From contig CALKNV010000010.1 in NCBI GenBank assembly GCA_938091935.1, positions 1 through 64,000 on the forward strand: a DNA stretch of 64,000 nucleotides, read 5' to 3'. Shown here piece by piece: positions 10,539 to 18,239 of the stretch (position 1 is the first letter of the stretch; the number at the start of each line of letters is the position of its first letter). The stretch is from an uncultured Pseudomonadales bacterium (GTDB taxonomy: Bacteria > Pseudomonadota > Gammaproteobacteria > Pseudomonadales > Pseudohongiellaceae). A program made the position numbers and the translations under genes. The notes beneath the pieces were generated by a model. That model saw nothing but the letters and a program-made list of their open reading frames with translations, made no database searches and was not told the origin of the DNA.

Positions 10539-12377
10539 CTACTGCCCACGTAGAAAGAGCTTATCAAGCTCGTTCAGACTCTGATAAACCCATGTTGGCC
10601 GTCCATGATTGCACTGACCCGAGCGCTCCGTGGCTTCCATATCCCGCAATAGAGAATTCATCTCGGGGATTGTCAGATGTCGATTAGCGCGGACAGAACC
10701 ATGACAGGCCATGGTAGAAAGCAGCTCATCGTGGTGCGCCTGAATACGCTCACTGCTGCCATACTCTAGAACATCTGAGAGCACATCGCGCACCAGTTGC
10801 TCGACATTAGAATCCTTGAGCAGGGTTGGCACCTGGCGCACTACAATAGATTCCTGCGCGACTCGCTCCAACTCTATGCCAAGACCCAGTAACGTTTCGC
10901 GCTGCTCTTCAGCACAGCCCGCTTCAGTCTGGCTTACAGCAATCGAGACTGGCACCAACAGGGGCTGCATTTTTAACTGCTCGTTCAATGAAGCTGCTTT
11001 CATGCGCTCGTAGGTGATGCGTTCATGTGCTGCATGCATATCAACTACTATCAGACCATCTTTGTTCTGCGCGAGAATATAGATACCGTGGAGCTGCGCG
11101 ATTGCATAACCCAAAGGTGGAATTTCTTCGTCTGCTTCATAGAGCTTGGCCAGTGAGTCAAGCTGCGTCCTCGGCTGTGCTGGCGGCTGGTAGTACTGTC
11201 CACGATCAGTGCCGCGAGAATATTCGCTCAGTTGATGCACACTGCTTGACTCGCTGAGGGTAAGAGGCTTCTGTGACTCCATCTGATAAAAGTCATCGGT
11301 AGCGCCTGCAAGGGGCTGATTCGCTGCCGCCTCAGCGGCGTCAGCACTGGCTGCGATGTGGTCTTCTGGCCGCACCTCGGCCAGCGCTTTATGCAGCGCA
11401 CTGAATAGAAAATCATGCACCAGACGACTATCCCTAAATCTGACCTCGTGCTTGGTTGGATGCACATTGACATCAACCGCAGCTGGCGCAAGTTCCAGGT
11501 ATAACACATAGGCGGGATGCCGCCCGTGAAACAGAACATCGCGATAGGCCTGCTTGATAGCGTGCGCCACCAGCTTGTCACGAATAATTCGGCCATTCAC
11601 GTAGAAGTACTGCAGGTCAGCCTGACTGCGGGAAAAGGTAGGCAGGCTGACCCAACCCCAAAGCCGCAAACCGGCTCTCTCCATGTCCACGAACACAGAA
11701 TTCTCTACAAAGGCTGGCCCGCAGACCAGGCCCACGCGTCGCTGCTTCTCAAAATCACTGCGCGCAGTTTGAAGTTGATGCACGGTGCGCTGGTTGTGGT
11801 TGAGGGTGAACTGCACGTCGAAGCGACTCAAGGCCAGCCGCTTTACTGTTTCTTCAATGCGACCGAATTCAGTTTTTTCTGTACGTAAAAACTTCCTGCG
11901 CGCCGGTGTGTTGAAGAACAGGTCTCTAACCTCCACCGTAGTTCCCTCGGGATGGGAGATCGGTGTCACCGCCGCTTCCATCTCCTGACCTTCAACCTGA
12001 ACCTGCCATGCCAGCCCATCGCTTGCATCAGCAGCCAAGGACTGCAGGCTCAGGCGGGAAACTGAACTGATACTGGCCAGAGCTTCACCACGAAAACCAA
12101 GACTGCCAATGCTTTCAAGGTCCGCCAGTTCCTTGATCTTACTGGTGGCGTGTCGGCTCAACGCCAGGGCCAGATCTTCCTTCTGAATCCCCGTGCCATT
12201 GTCTCGTACGCGAATCAGCTTGACTCCACCCTGCTCGACATCAATATCGAGGCGAGTTGCACCGGAATCGAGACTGTTTTCCAACAGCTCTTTCACCACT
12301 GACGCGGGGCGCTCAACGACTTCACCGGCAGCAATCTGATTAGCGAGGCGCTGACTGAGTAGATTAATTCGATGCAT
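10539..12377 (-). CDS. mutL: DNA mismatch repair protein MutL, endonuclease-type motifs
   Basis: MutL links mismatch recognition by MutS to strand incision. The N-terminal GHL ATPase motifs are intact: [20 protein letters not shown] and [11 protein letters not shown]. The C-terminal dimerisation domain carries [12 protein letters not shown], close to the DQHA(X)2E(X)4E metal site of nicking MutL proteins, and later ACHGSVRA and CNHGRP. This suggests a MutH-independent enzyme. The ATG at 12377 (AGGG upstream) is preferred over one nine codons earlier because [14 protein letters not shown] aligns with the usual N-terminus; this gives 612 residues. A variable linker lies at about 340-420. Confidence 0.97.
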   Translation of the reverse strand: MHRINLLSQRLANQIAAGEVVERPASVVKELLENSLDSGATRLDIDVEQGGVKLIRVRDNGTGIQKEDLALALSRHATSKIKELADLESIGSLGFRGEALASISSVSRLSLQSLAADASDGLAWQVQVEGQEMEAAVTPISHPEGTTVEVRDLFFNTPARRKFLRTEKTEFGRIEETVKRLALSRFDVQFTLNHNQRTVHQLQTARSDFEKQRRVGLVCGPAFVENSVFVDMERAGLRLWGWVSLPTFSRSQADLQYFYVNGRIIRDKLVAHAIKQAYRDVLFHGRHPAYVLYLELAPAAVDVNVHPTKHEVRFRDSRLVHDFLFSALHKALAEVRPEDHIAASADAAEAAANQPLAGATDDFYQMESQKPLTLSESSSVHQLSEYSRGTDRGQYYQPPAQPRTQLDSLAKLYEADEEIPPLGYAIAQLHGIYILAQNKDGLIVVDMHAAHERITYERMKAASLNEQLKMQPLLVPVSIAVSQTEAGCAEEQRETLLGLGIELERVAQESIVVRQVPTLLKDSNVEQLVRDVLSDVLEYGSSERIQAHHDELLSTMACHGSVRANRHLTIPEMNSLLRDMEATERSGQCNHGRPTWVYQSLNELDKLFLRGQ

Positions 12378-12445
12378 AAACTGTGCCCTGACTCGGGCCG
12401 TCATTGTAGCACTATCCCAAGGGCAAAATGCTGGCTGGATTGGCT

Positions 12446-13966
12446 TCAGAGCGAGGGTATTTTCAGGACCTGACCAACCATAATGCGGTCGTTGCTCAGC
12501 CTGTTGGCGGCGCGCAGTTCGGCAACGCTAATTCGATACAACTGCGCGATCTCGGACAGGGTCTCGCCTCTGCTGATTGTATGCTCTGATGCCGGGATGG
12601 GAGCAGCACCAGGCAAACTCAACACCTGGCCCACTTGAATGGTATTGCTCTGTAAGCTGTTGCTGGCTTTGAGTTGTGCCAGGCTCAGACCGAAACGTTC
12701 AGCAATCTCTGACAGGCTGTCGCCGCGCTTGACGGTATAGGAACCCGGCGTAATGCCATTGGCTTTCTGCCAGGCGACGAGGGTGCCTTCGGGTGGCGTC
12801 TCGTAAAAATAGTTCATCACGCCTTGAGCAATTGCAGCCGCCATGCGCTGCTGGAATCCGCTGGTGTTAAGGCGCTGCGCCTCCTCGGGATTTGTCAGAT
12901 AGCCAGTCTCGATTAGAATCGACGGAATGTCTGGTGAGTTCAGCACCTGCAGTGAGGCTTGCTGTACCTTGTCCTTTCGAATGCGGGTGATGCCATCCAG
13001 GCTCTCCAGAATCCGGGTACCTGCAATCAAGCTTTGCTCCATACTCCAGGCCATCTGCAGCGACACCAAGGTGAGCGCAACATCGTCATCAAAGTTACCG
13101 ATGGCAAGATCACCCCCGACTCCACCCAGCAAGTCCGAACTGTTCTCCTTTTGCGTGACCCGCGCCGAGTTTTCCCGGTCAGCTCGATCGCCAGACAAGG
13201 CATAAACAGTTACGCCTCTTGCTCTGCTATTGCGATACCAATCTGCATGGATTGCCACAAAGAGATCGGCGCGCGACTGGCGCGCGATTTCCGGGCGCCG
13301 CTTGAGCTCGACGTAGTAATCCCCTTCCCTGATCATGACCGGCTTGTAGCCCGGCATACTTTGCAATCGATTAAACAAGGCCCGTGAGATAGCAAGGGTG
13401 ATGTTCTTTTCTTTCAGGCGGCCGTCGTAGCCAATCGACCCGGGATCTTCGCCACCGTGCCCGGCTGAAATGGCAACCACGATTTCGCGTCGGCTGTCTG
13501 ATTGCGGTGCAGGCCGATTGCCAGCGGTGAGCGCTGCGTTGGGGCGCGGTTCCTTATCATACAAGTCAACAACCAGTCGGTTTCCAAATTCACTATTGGG
13601 CGCAAGCGTAAAACTGGAAGGATCCACCGCGGTCTCGAGGTCCAGCACGATGCGAAGTGTGTCGTCGTCCCGCTCCCCAGAGCGAATTGCCCGAATCGGG
13701 CTGCTGGTGAAATCGAGCCCATTGAAGCCTTGGCTGGTGGAGGAAGAATCAATATCGATGACCAGCCGGTCCGGATTATCCAGCGAGAACAACGTGTAAT
13801 CCACGGCTGCACTGAGGTCAAACACCAGTCGCGTGTGGTCTGGTGCGCGCCACATACGCACATCCTGAACTTCCGCGGCTTGAAGGCGGCTAATCTGGCT
13901 CAGCAGGAGCAGGAAAACTGTCAATCTTGTGGCTGTACTCAGGGACATTTGCAGCTTGCTTCTCAC
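12446..13966 (-). CDS. amiB: N-acetylmuramoyl-L-alanine amidase with AMIN and two LysM domains
   Basis: A periplasmic amidase that cleaves the stem peptide from septal peptidoglycan during cell separation. A signal peptide (hydrophobic [15 protein letters not shown]) precedes an AMIN domain (about 30-135) that directs it to the division site, an Amidase_3 zinc domain (about 165-385) with [15 protein letters not shown] and AIHAD as metal-site segments, and two LysM repeats (about 412-455 and 462-505). Both LysM repeats start with a (V/I)(K/S)RG(D/E)(S/T)LSEIA pattern. The listed start is GTG; an ATG six codons later is possible. It lies between tsaE and mutL as expected. Confidence 0.95.
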   Translation of the reverse strand: MRSKLQMSLSTATRLTVFLLLLSQISRLQAAEVQDVRMWRAPDHTRLVFDLSAAVDYTLFSLDNPDRLVIDIDSSSTSQGFNGLDFTSSPIRAIRSGERDDDTLRIVLDLETAVDPSSFTLAPNSEFGNRLVVDLYDKEPRPNAALTAGNRPAPQSDSRREIVVAISAGHGGEDPGSIGYDGRLKEKNITLAISRALFNRLQSMPGYKPVMIREGDYYVELKRRPEIARQSRADLFVAIHADWYRNSRARGVTVYALSGDRADRENSARVTQKENSSDLLGGVGGDLAIGNFDDDVALTLVSLQMAWSMEQSLIAGTRILESLDGITRIRKDKVQQASLQVLNSPDIPSILIETGYLTNPEEAQRLNTSGFQQRMAAAIAQGVMNYFYETPPEGTLVAWQKANGITPGSYTVKRGDSLSEIAERFGLSLAQLKASNSLQSNTIQVGQVLSLPGAAPIPASEHTISRGETLSEIAQLYRISVAELRAANRLSNDRIMVGQVLKIPSL

Positions 13967-14058
13967 ACCAAATGCATTTCACATAGAAAGCCTGCAATGC
14001 CTATTTTAGCCCAGGCTCGGACCGGAGTCCTCGTTGTCTAATAGTTTCGGCGGGATTG

Positions 14059-14568
14059 TCACAATCTTGCGGCAATCCGCACGCCTTTCGCCGTGTGGGT
14101 TTGACAGCTGATTTCACGTCCCGTTCCAGTGCCGCTCAGGCTAATACTCAGATCGGGAGCAGGAATCAGACCCCGGCCTCGTTCTGCCCATTCCAAGAGG
14201 CAAATATTCTCTTGCTGAAAATAGTCGTCAATTCCCAGGTACTGCACTTCTTCGGGCTCAGCCAGACGATACAAGTCGAAGTGATAGATCTTGCAGAGCG
14301 AGAACTCGTAGGGCTCCACCAGGGTATACGTAGGGCTCTTTACTGCCCCATAAAATCCGAACCCGCGCAGGAAACCACGGGTGAGAGTGGTCTTGCCCGC
14401 TCCCAGATCTCCTAGCAAGTAGATCACTGCGCCCATTGTCCTGCAACCGGGCACGCCAGACTTCGTCGGGGCATCATCGGGGTTCTGGAAAGTCGCCCGC
14501 GCGAGCGCAGCGCCAAAATCCATGGTGTCCTCTTCATCTTTGAGAGTGAACTGTCTTGAAGTTGACAT
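14059..14568 (-). CDS. tsaE: tRNA threonylcarbamoyladenosine synthesis ATPase TsaE
   Basis: TsaE is the ATPase that drives turnover of the TsaB-TsaD complex, which makes t6A37 on ANN-decoding tRNAs. Walker A GDLGAGKTT and the KSPTYTLVEPY segment are typical. The N-terminus TLKDEEDTMDFG aligns with the family, so I keep the ATG at 14568 although a later ATG at 14523 has a better-looking AGAGGA. The P-loop is preceded by a longer linker than in E. coli (169 residues in total). It follows nnr by 12 bases and is probably co-transcribed. Confidence 0.95.
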   Translation of the reverse strand: MSTSRQFTLKDEEDTMDFGAALARATFQNPDDAPTKSGVPGCRTMGAVIYLLGDLGAGKTTLTRGFLRGFGFYGAVKSPTYTLVEPYEFSLCKIYHFDLYRLAEPEEVQYLGIDDYFQQENICLLEWAERGRGLIPAPDLSISLSGTGTGREISCQTHTAKGVRIAARL

Positions 14569-14580
14569 GTGGGCAGCGGG

Positions 14581-16137
14581 CTAAAGATCTGGGTTCAAGA
14601 GTTGACGGATCAGCAGCAGCAGATCAGTGGCTAGCATGCCCCGCTGACCGCTCGCGGCAGCGGCAAGGTCCGCCGCTTCACCATGGACGCAGACTGCACA
14701 TTGTAGTGCCAGGTCATTCGGCAAACCCTGGGCGACCAATGCAGCGATAACACCAGCAAGCACATCACCCATCCCACCGCTGGCCATGCCGGCGTTACCT
14801 TCATTACACAAGTAAGTCGTGTCTGGGGTGAATGCACTGCGAATCAATGAACCACTGCCTTTGAGCAGGCAAGTACCTCCCCACTTCTGCTGCATTGCTG
14901 CTATCGCTGCAAATCGATCTGCTTTTATCAAGTCCAGGCTGGTATCAAGCAGTCTCGCCGCCTCACCGGGATGCGGGGTTAGTATCCAGGTCTCCCTTTT
15001 AAGCCCGGTCTGTCCATTGTCCCTGTCAGCCAACAGGTTCAATCCGTCCGCATCGATGATCATGGGAATTTGTTTGGCCATCTGCGTTGCCAGACTGCGC
15101 TGCAAGAGATCCTCGCCCCAGCGACCGCGACCGAGCCCTGGGCCCACAACAATCACCGTGGCTTTGGCCAGAAGTGCAGCCAAGTCGATGCCATGATCCT
15201 CGGTACCTGCGACCATGAGCTCTGGCCTGCGCGCAAGCATACCGGGCCGATGTTCAGACCGAGTAATCACTGATACAAGGCCTGCACCACTGCGCTGCGC
15301 CGCCTCCGCGGCCATCAAAGCCGCACCGCCATAACCACGGTCGCCACCAACCACCACCACATGGCCAAAAGCGCCTTTGTGGGCAGCGGGGGCACGGGGC
15401 TTGATAGAGTCCCGAACTGAATTTATATCGATGCGTTTGACACCAGGTTTGGCTGCATCTGCGTGGAAATAAACTTCGGAAGGCAACTCCAGGTCACTGA
15501 AAAATAGTTTGCCGAGATAGTCAGGCGCGGAGCCTGTCAGCAGACCCTGCTTCATGCCAATGAAAGTCACGGTAATGTCTGCGTCAACCGCGCAGCCCAG
15601 CGGCTGACCTGTGTTGGCATGCAGCCCTGAAGGAATGTCTACCGCCACTACTGGATTGTGGCTGGCGTTTATGAGGGAGATTGCGGCGGCATAATCCCCA
15701 GTCACCTCTCGATCAAGCCCTGTACCCAGCAACGCATCAACCAATACCGTGGGGCTTTCGTCTTCCGGCTGCTGGTGATAATCAGTGAACGCGACCAGCT
15801 GCACATCTCCGTCCCGGGCCATAGCAAAGGCCTTGGCGGCATCTCCACTTAATCGATCGGGAGATGAGAGATACACGATTTCACTCTGCAGACCTTGCTC
15901 GGCTGCGAGCGCGGCGATCACATAACCATCTCCCGCGTTGTTGCCGGCGCCTGCAAACACCCGCAATCGCCTGGTCTCAGGCCAATGCTCCAAAAGGGCA
16001 GCAAAGCAGGCCCGACCGGCCCGCTGCATCAGGCTAAAGCCCTCGATGCCAAACGTGTCGATCGCGAGTCGGTCAAGTTGTTGCACTGCAGCTGCCTGAT
16101 ACAGGTCGCGGGGCAGTCGAGAGGAATATTCAGCCAT
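14581..16137 (-). CDS. nnr: Bifunctional NAD(P)H-hydrate epimerase / ADP-dependent dehydratase
   Basis: This enzyme repairs damaged, hydrated NAD(P)H. The N-terminal half (about 1-215) is the YjeF_N epimerase, with GAGNNAGDGYV as its phosphate-binding loop and VDALLGTGL. The C-terminal half (about 235-510) is the ADP-dependent dehydratase of the ribokinase-like fold, with GDRGYGGAALMA and the catalytic NAGMASGGMGDVLAG. Length 518 is normal. It is the first gene of the long minus-strand cluster; the queG gene often found beside it is absent, and a marR gene lies 41 bases upstream on the same strand. Confidence 0.96.
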   Translation of the reverse strand: MAEYSSRLPRDLYQAAAVQQLDRLAIDTFGIEGFSLMQRAGRACFAALLEHWPETRRLRVFAGAGNNAGDGYVIAALAAEQGLQSEIVYLSSPDRLSGDAAKAFAMARDGDVQLVAFTDYHQQPEDESPTVLVDALLGTGLDREVTGDYAAAISLINASHNPVVAVDIPSGLHANTGQPLGCAVDADITVTFIGMKQGLLTGSAPDYLGKLFFSDLELPSEVYFHADAAKPGVKRIDINSVRDSIKPRAPAAHKGAFGHVVVVGGDRGYGGAALMAAEAAQRSGAGLVSVITRSEHRPGMLARRPELMVAGTEDHGIDLAALLAKATVIVVGPGLGRGRWGEDLLQRSLATQMAKQIPMIIDADGLNLLADRDNGQTGLKRETWILTPHPGEAARLLDTSLDLIKADRFAAIAAMQQKWGGTCLLKGSGSLIRSAFTPDTTYLCNEGNAGMASGGMGDVLAGVIAALVAQGLPNDLALQCAVCVHGEAADLAAAASGQRGMLATDLLLLIRQLLNPDL

Positions 16138-16178
16138 AGCTCAGGCTTCGGTCAGTGGATGGGTTAGCAGTCGACAGT

Positions 16179-16697
16179 CTAATTGAATTTTTTTATCAAA
16201 CGCCGAACCAGACGCAATGTTGTTTCCAACTCTTCAGTCGGAATGTCTTCGGTGTTTTCGATTGCCCAGGGATCCTGAACTTCTCGGAGCAAATTATAAG
16301 TCTCTTTGCCTTCTTCGCTCAGCGTAACCAGTGCAGACCGTTTATGCTTCGGATTCTCAGTGTAGAGTAGCAGGCCATCTTCCACCATGACATCTGTAAT
16401 GCGCTGCACCGCCTGACGGGATTGCCCAAGGACCCTCGCAATACCAGGCACGGTTAGGCCGGCGCTGGACAGGGCGATGGCGCCTATGACTTTCCAGCGC
16501 GCATGGGTCAGCCCCAGTTGCTTCGTCATAGCATCGCCTTCGGCTATGAGCAAACCGTTCAGTCGAAATAGCGATAGCACCAGGTCCAGAAACAGAACCC
16601 GTTTGGGCGAATGCACAGGTAACTCCCGTTGTTCCAGCCTCACTGAGATTTTATCTCCACCGCACAGAGGCTTGTTTGCGGGCGCCGATAGCGCCAT
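16179..16697 (-). CDS. MarR-family transcriptional regulator
   Basis: A 172-residue winged-helix regulator. The DNA-binding region has GLTHARWKVIGAIAL, then PGIARVLGQSRQAVQRITDVM as helix-turn-helix, and a wing with ENPKHKRSALVTLSEEG. MarR proteins bind short inverted repeats as dimers and usually respond to small aromatic ligands. It is divergent from the SIMPL-protein gene; the 221-base region between them holds a 13-bp triple repeat and may contain its operator. Target genes are not known. Confidence 0.9.
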   Translation of the reverse strand: MALSAPANKPLCGGDKISVRLEQRELPVHSPKRVLFLDLVLSLFRLNGLLIAEGDAMTKQLGLTHARWKVIGAIALSSAGLTVPGIARVLGQSRQAVQRITDVMVEDGLLLYTENPKHKRSALVTLSEEGKETYNLLREVQDPWAIENTEDIPTEELETTLRLVRRLIKKFN

Positions 16698-16862
16698 ATG
16701 GTTAGTGTCAGCATGTTGTCATTTGCACTTGGCACAGTCAATGTCTTGTGTTGTCTGGCAGCAGGCAAACTAATCGCCTACCTAGTGCGTCTAGTAAGTC
16801 ATTAGCATTGCTATTGCTGTCTAAGCAGATGCCTGCAACCGAGGCTTGAGCGTCCTAGCCTC

Positions 16863-16901
16863 TACCTAGAACCCATACCTAAAACCCATACCTAAAACAG
16901 A
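16863..16901 (+). repeat. Three tandem 13-bp repeats upstream of SIMPL gene
   Basis: Units at 16863-16875, 16876-16888 and 16889-16901 follow TACCTARAACCCA (the last ends CAGA). They end 17 bases before the ATG at 16919 and overlap the expected leader, with AGGGA next to the start. They could bind a regulator such as the divergent MarR protein, or be replication slippage. Confidence 0.6.
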
Positions 16902-16918
16902 TACCAGGGACTAAAACC

Positions 16919-17695
16919 ATGATTACTCACACTGCCAGGTTGCTAGCCACGCTGGCTGCTGCAATCGCCATGCAAGGCACTGCACAGGCGCAGCCTCAAC
17001 TCTCAGGCACACCTGATGAACTACGAGGATTTCTATTTCCTAGACCACATACTGTCAACATAAGCGGTGACGGCGAAATCACCGCTTACAAAGACCAGGC
17101 CAAGGTCAGCCTGATAGTGACCACGGAAGCCCGCGATCTGTCCCAGTCCATGACTGCCAATCAGGAGCTGCGCAATGGATTGATTCAAGACTTCATCAGC
17201 GCCGGTATTCCCGCCAGTGATATCAACAATTCCAAGTTCTCAAGTTCGCCACAGTTTGGCTTTTTGGGACGAAATCCCTCGTCCTATGAAGTCACGGCCC
17301 GGCTCGAGGTCGAGGTCGAATCTGAAGAGCATCTGCAGCTTCTCGCGGCTGCGGCGGATGCGAACGATGAAGTCAAATTCGAAAGCACCGAGTTTGAGCA
17401 TAGCGAAGAAGAGGCATTCGAAATTCAAGTGCGTGAGTTAGCGTTGCAGGATGTCATGGAGCAGAAGGCTTACTACGAAAGCAATCTCGGGATTAAGCTT
17501 CAGGCCATCAACTTTTATTACGGCGGCGTGCAGCGCATGTCTCGCGCCATGCCTATGGTGGCGATGGAGATGGCAGCAGATGCCGCCAGCACTGCTGTGC
17601 AGTCAGTCGCGGCGCCGGCTGTTGCCCCCACATTCGATGAAGTAGAATACCAGACGTCTGTGACGGTGGTATTCGAAATTGTTAGCGATAACTAA
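16919..17695 (+). CDS. SIMPL-domain (DUF541) periplasmic protein
   Basis: A 258-residue exported protein with a signal peptide (ATLAAAIAMQGTAQA, cleavage near residue 26) and a SIMPL domain: VNISGDGEITAYKDQAKVSL at its start, the helix SMTANQELRNGLIQDFISAG, and SYEVTARLEVEVES. SIMPL proteins form oligomeric rings in the periplasm or outer membrane; their role is poorly known, with links to oxidative stress in E. coli YggE. An AGGGA precedes the ATG. Its last codons overlap the start of the next gene by 17 bases, so the two are likely coupled. Confidence 0.9.
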   Translation: MITHTARLLATLAAAIAMQGTAQAQPQLSGTPDELRGFLFPRPHTVNISGDGEITAYKDQAKVSLIVTTEARDLSQSMTANQELRNGLIQDFISAGIPASDINNSKFSSSPQFGFLGRNPSSYEVTARLEVEVESEEHLQLLAAAADANDEVKFESTEFEHSEEEAFEIQVRELALQDVMEQKAYYESNLGIKLQAINFYYGGVQRMSRAMPMVAMEMAADAASTAVQSVAAPAVAPTFDEVEYQTSVTVVFEIVSDN

Positions 17696-18239
17696 GTGCA
17701 ATCGTGGCAAACATGTTGCCACTCTTAGCCTGCTCTGCGCGGTGCTGCTCATCGCACCGCCGAGCCTGGGTGACGCACTTGCTGACGCCAGGCTTCTGCT
17801 GCGAGTAAGCAATACCGCAGAACATTTCGAGACCCGCACCCAATTCCAGGTCAGCAACATTCTGCGCACCTATGCCAGTATCGTAGCCATGGAGAGCGAC
17901 GTTGAACTACCGGCAGGAATCAGATCGGCCATTGCGGAGTGCTACACTCAGGAATATGCCTGGGAAAATTTCCAGGGTGGCTTCGCGGAGATAATTGCCG
18001 AAAATCTAAGCCCACAACAGATCCAGCTGCTGATCGGCTTTTATCGCAACAGAGGATTGCCCCCCTCTCAAATTGACACCTTCAAGGCAACTATTGCCAA
18101 GGCGGAATTGATAGCAGCAATTAGCGCCGACTATATTTTCCGCAACAGTCCAGGCTGTGCGCATCGAGATGTTCAATTGATAAATGCTTTTATAGATTCT
18201 CAAAGTCTTCCTTCTCTGTTGGGCACCAGTTTTGAGTAA
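17679..18239 (+). CDS. Small secreted protein, DUF2059-like
   Basis: A 186-residue protein with an N-terminal signal (ATLSLLCAVLLIAPPSLGDA) followed by a mostly helical domain. The segment NLSPQQIQLLIGFYRNRGLP resembles the DUF2059 pattern, in which an Asp/Glu-rich helix is followed by a short loop; this is only a suggestion. Two cysteines (CYTQEY and PGCAHR) could form a disulfide in the periplasm. The start is TTG and overlaps the SIMPL gene by 17 bases; no other start fits the signal peptide. Its stop overlaps the TTG start of aceE by 8 bases. Confidence 0.7.
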   Translation: MLAITKCNRGKHVATLSLLCAVLLIAPPSLGDALADARLLLRVSNTAEHFETRTQFQVSNILRTYASIVAMESDVELPAGIRSAIAECYTQEYAWENFQGGFAEIIAENLSPQQIQLLIGFYRNRGLPPSQIDTFKATIAKAELIAAISADYIFRNSPGCAHRDVQLINAFIDSQSLPSLLGTSFE

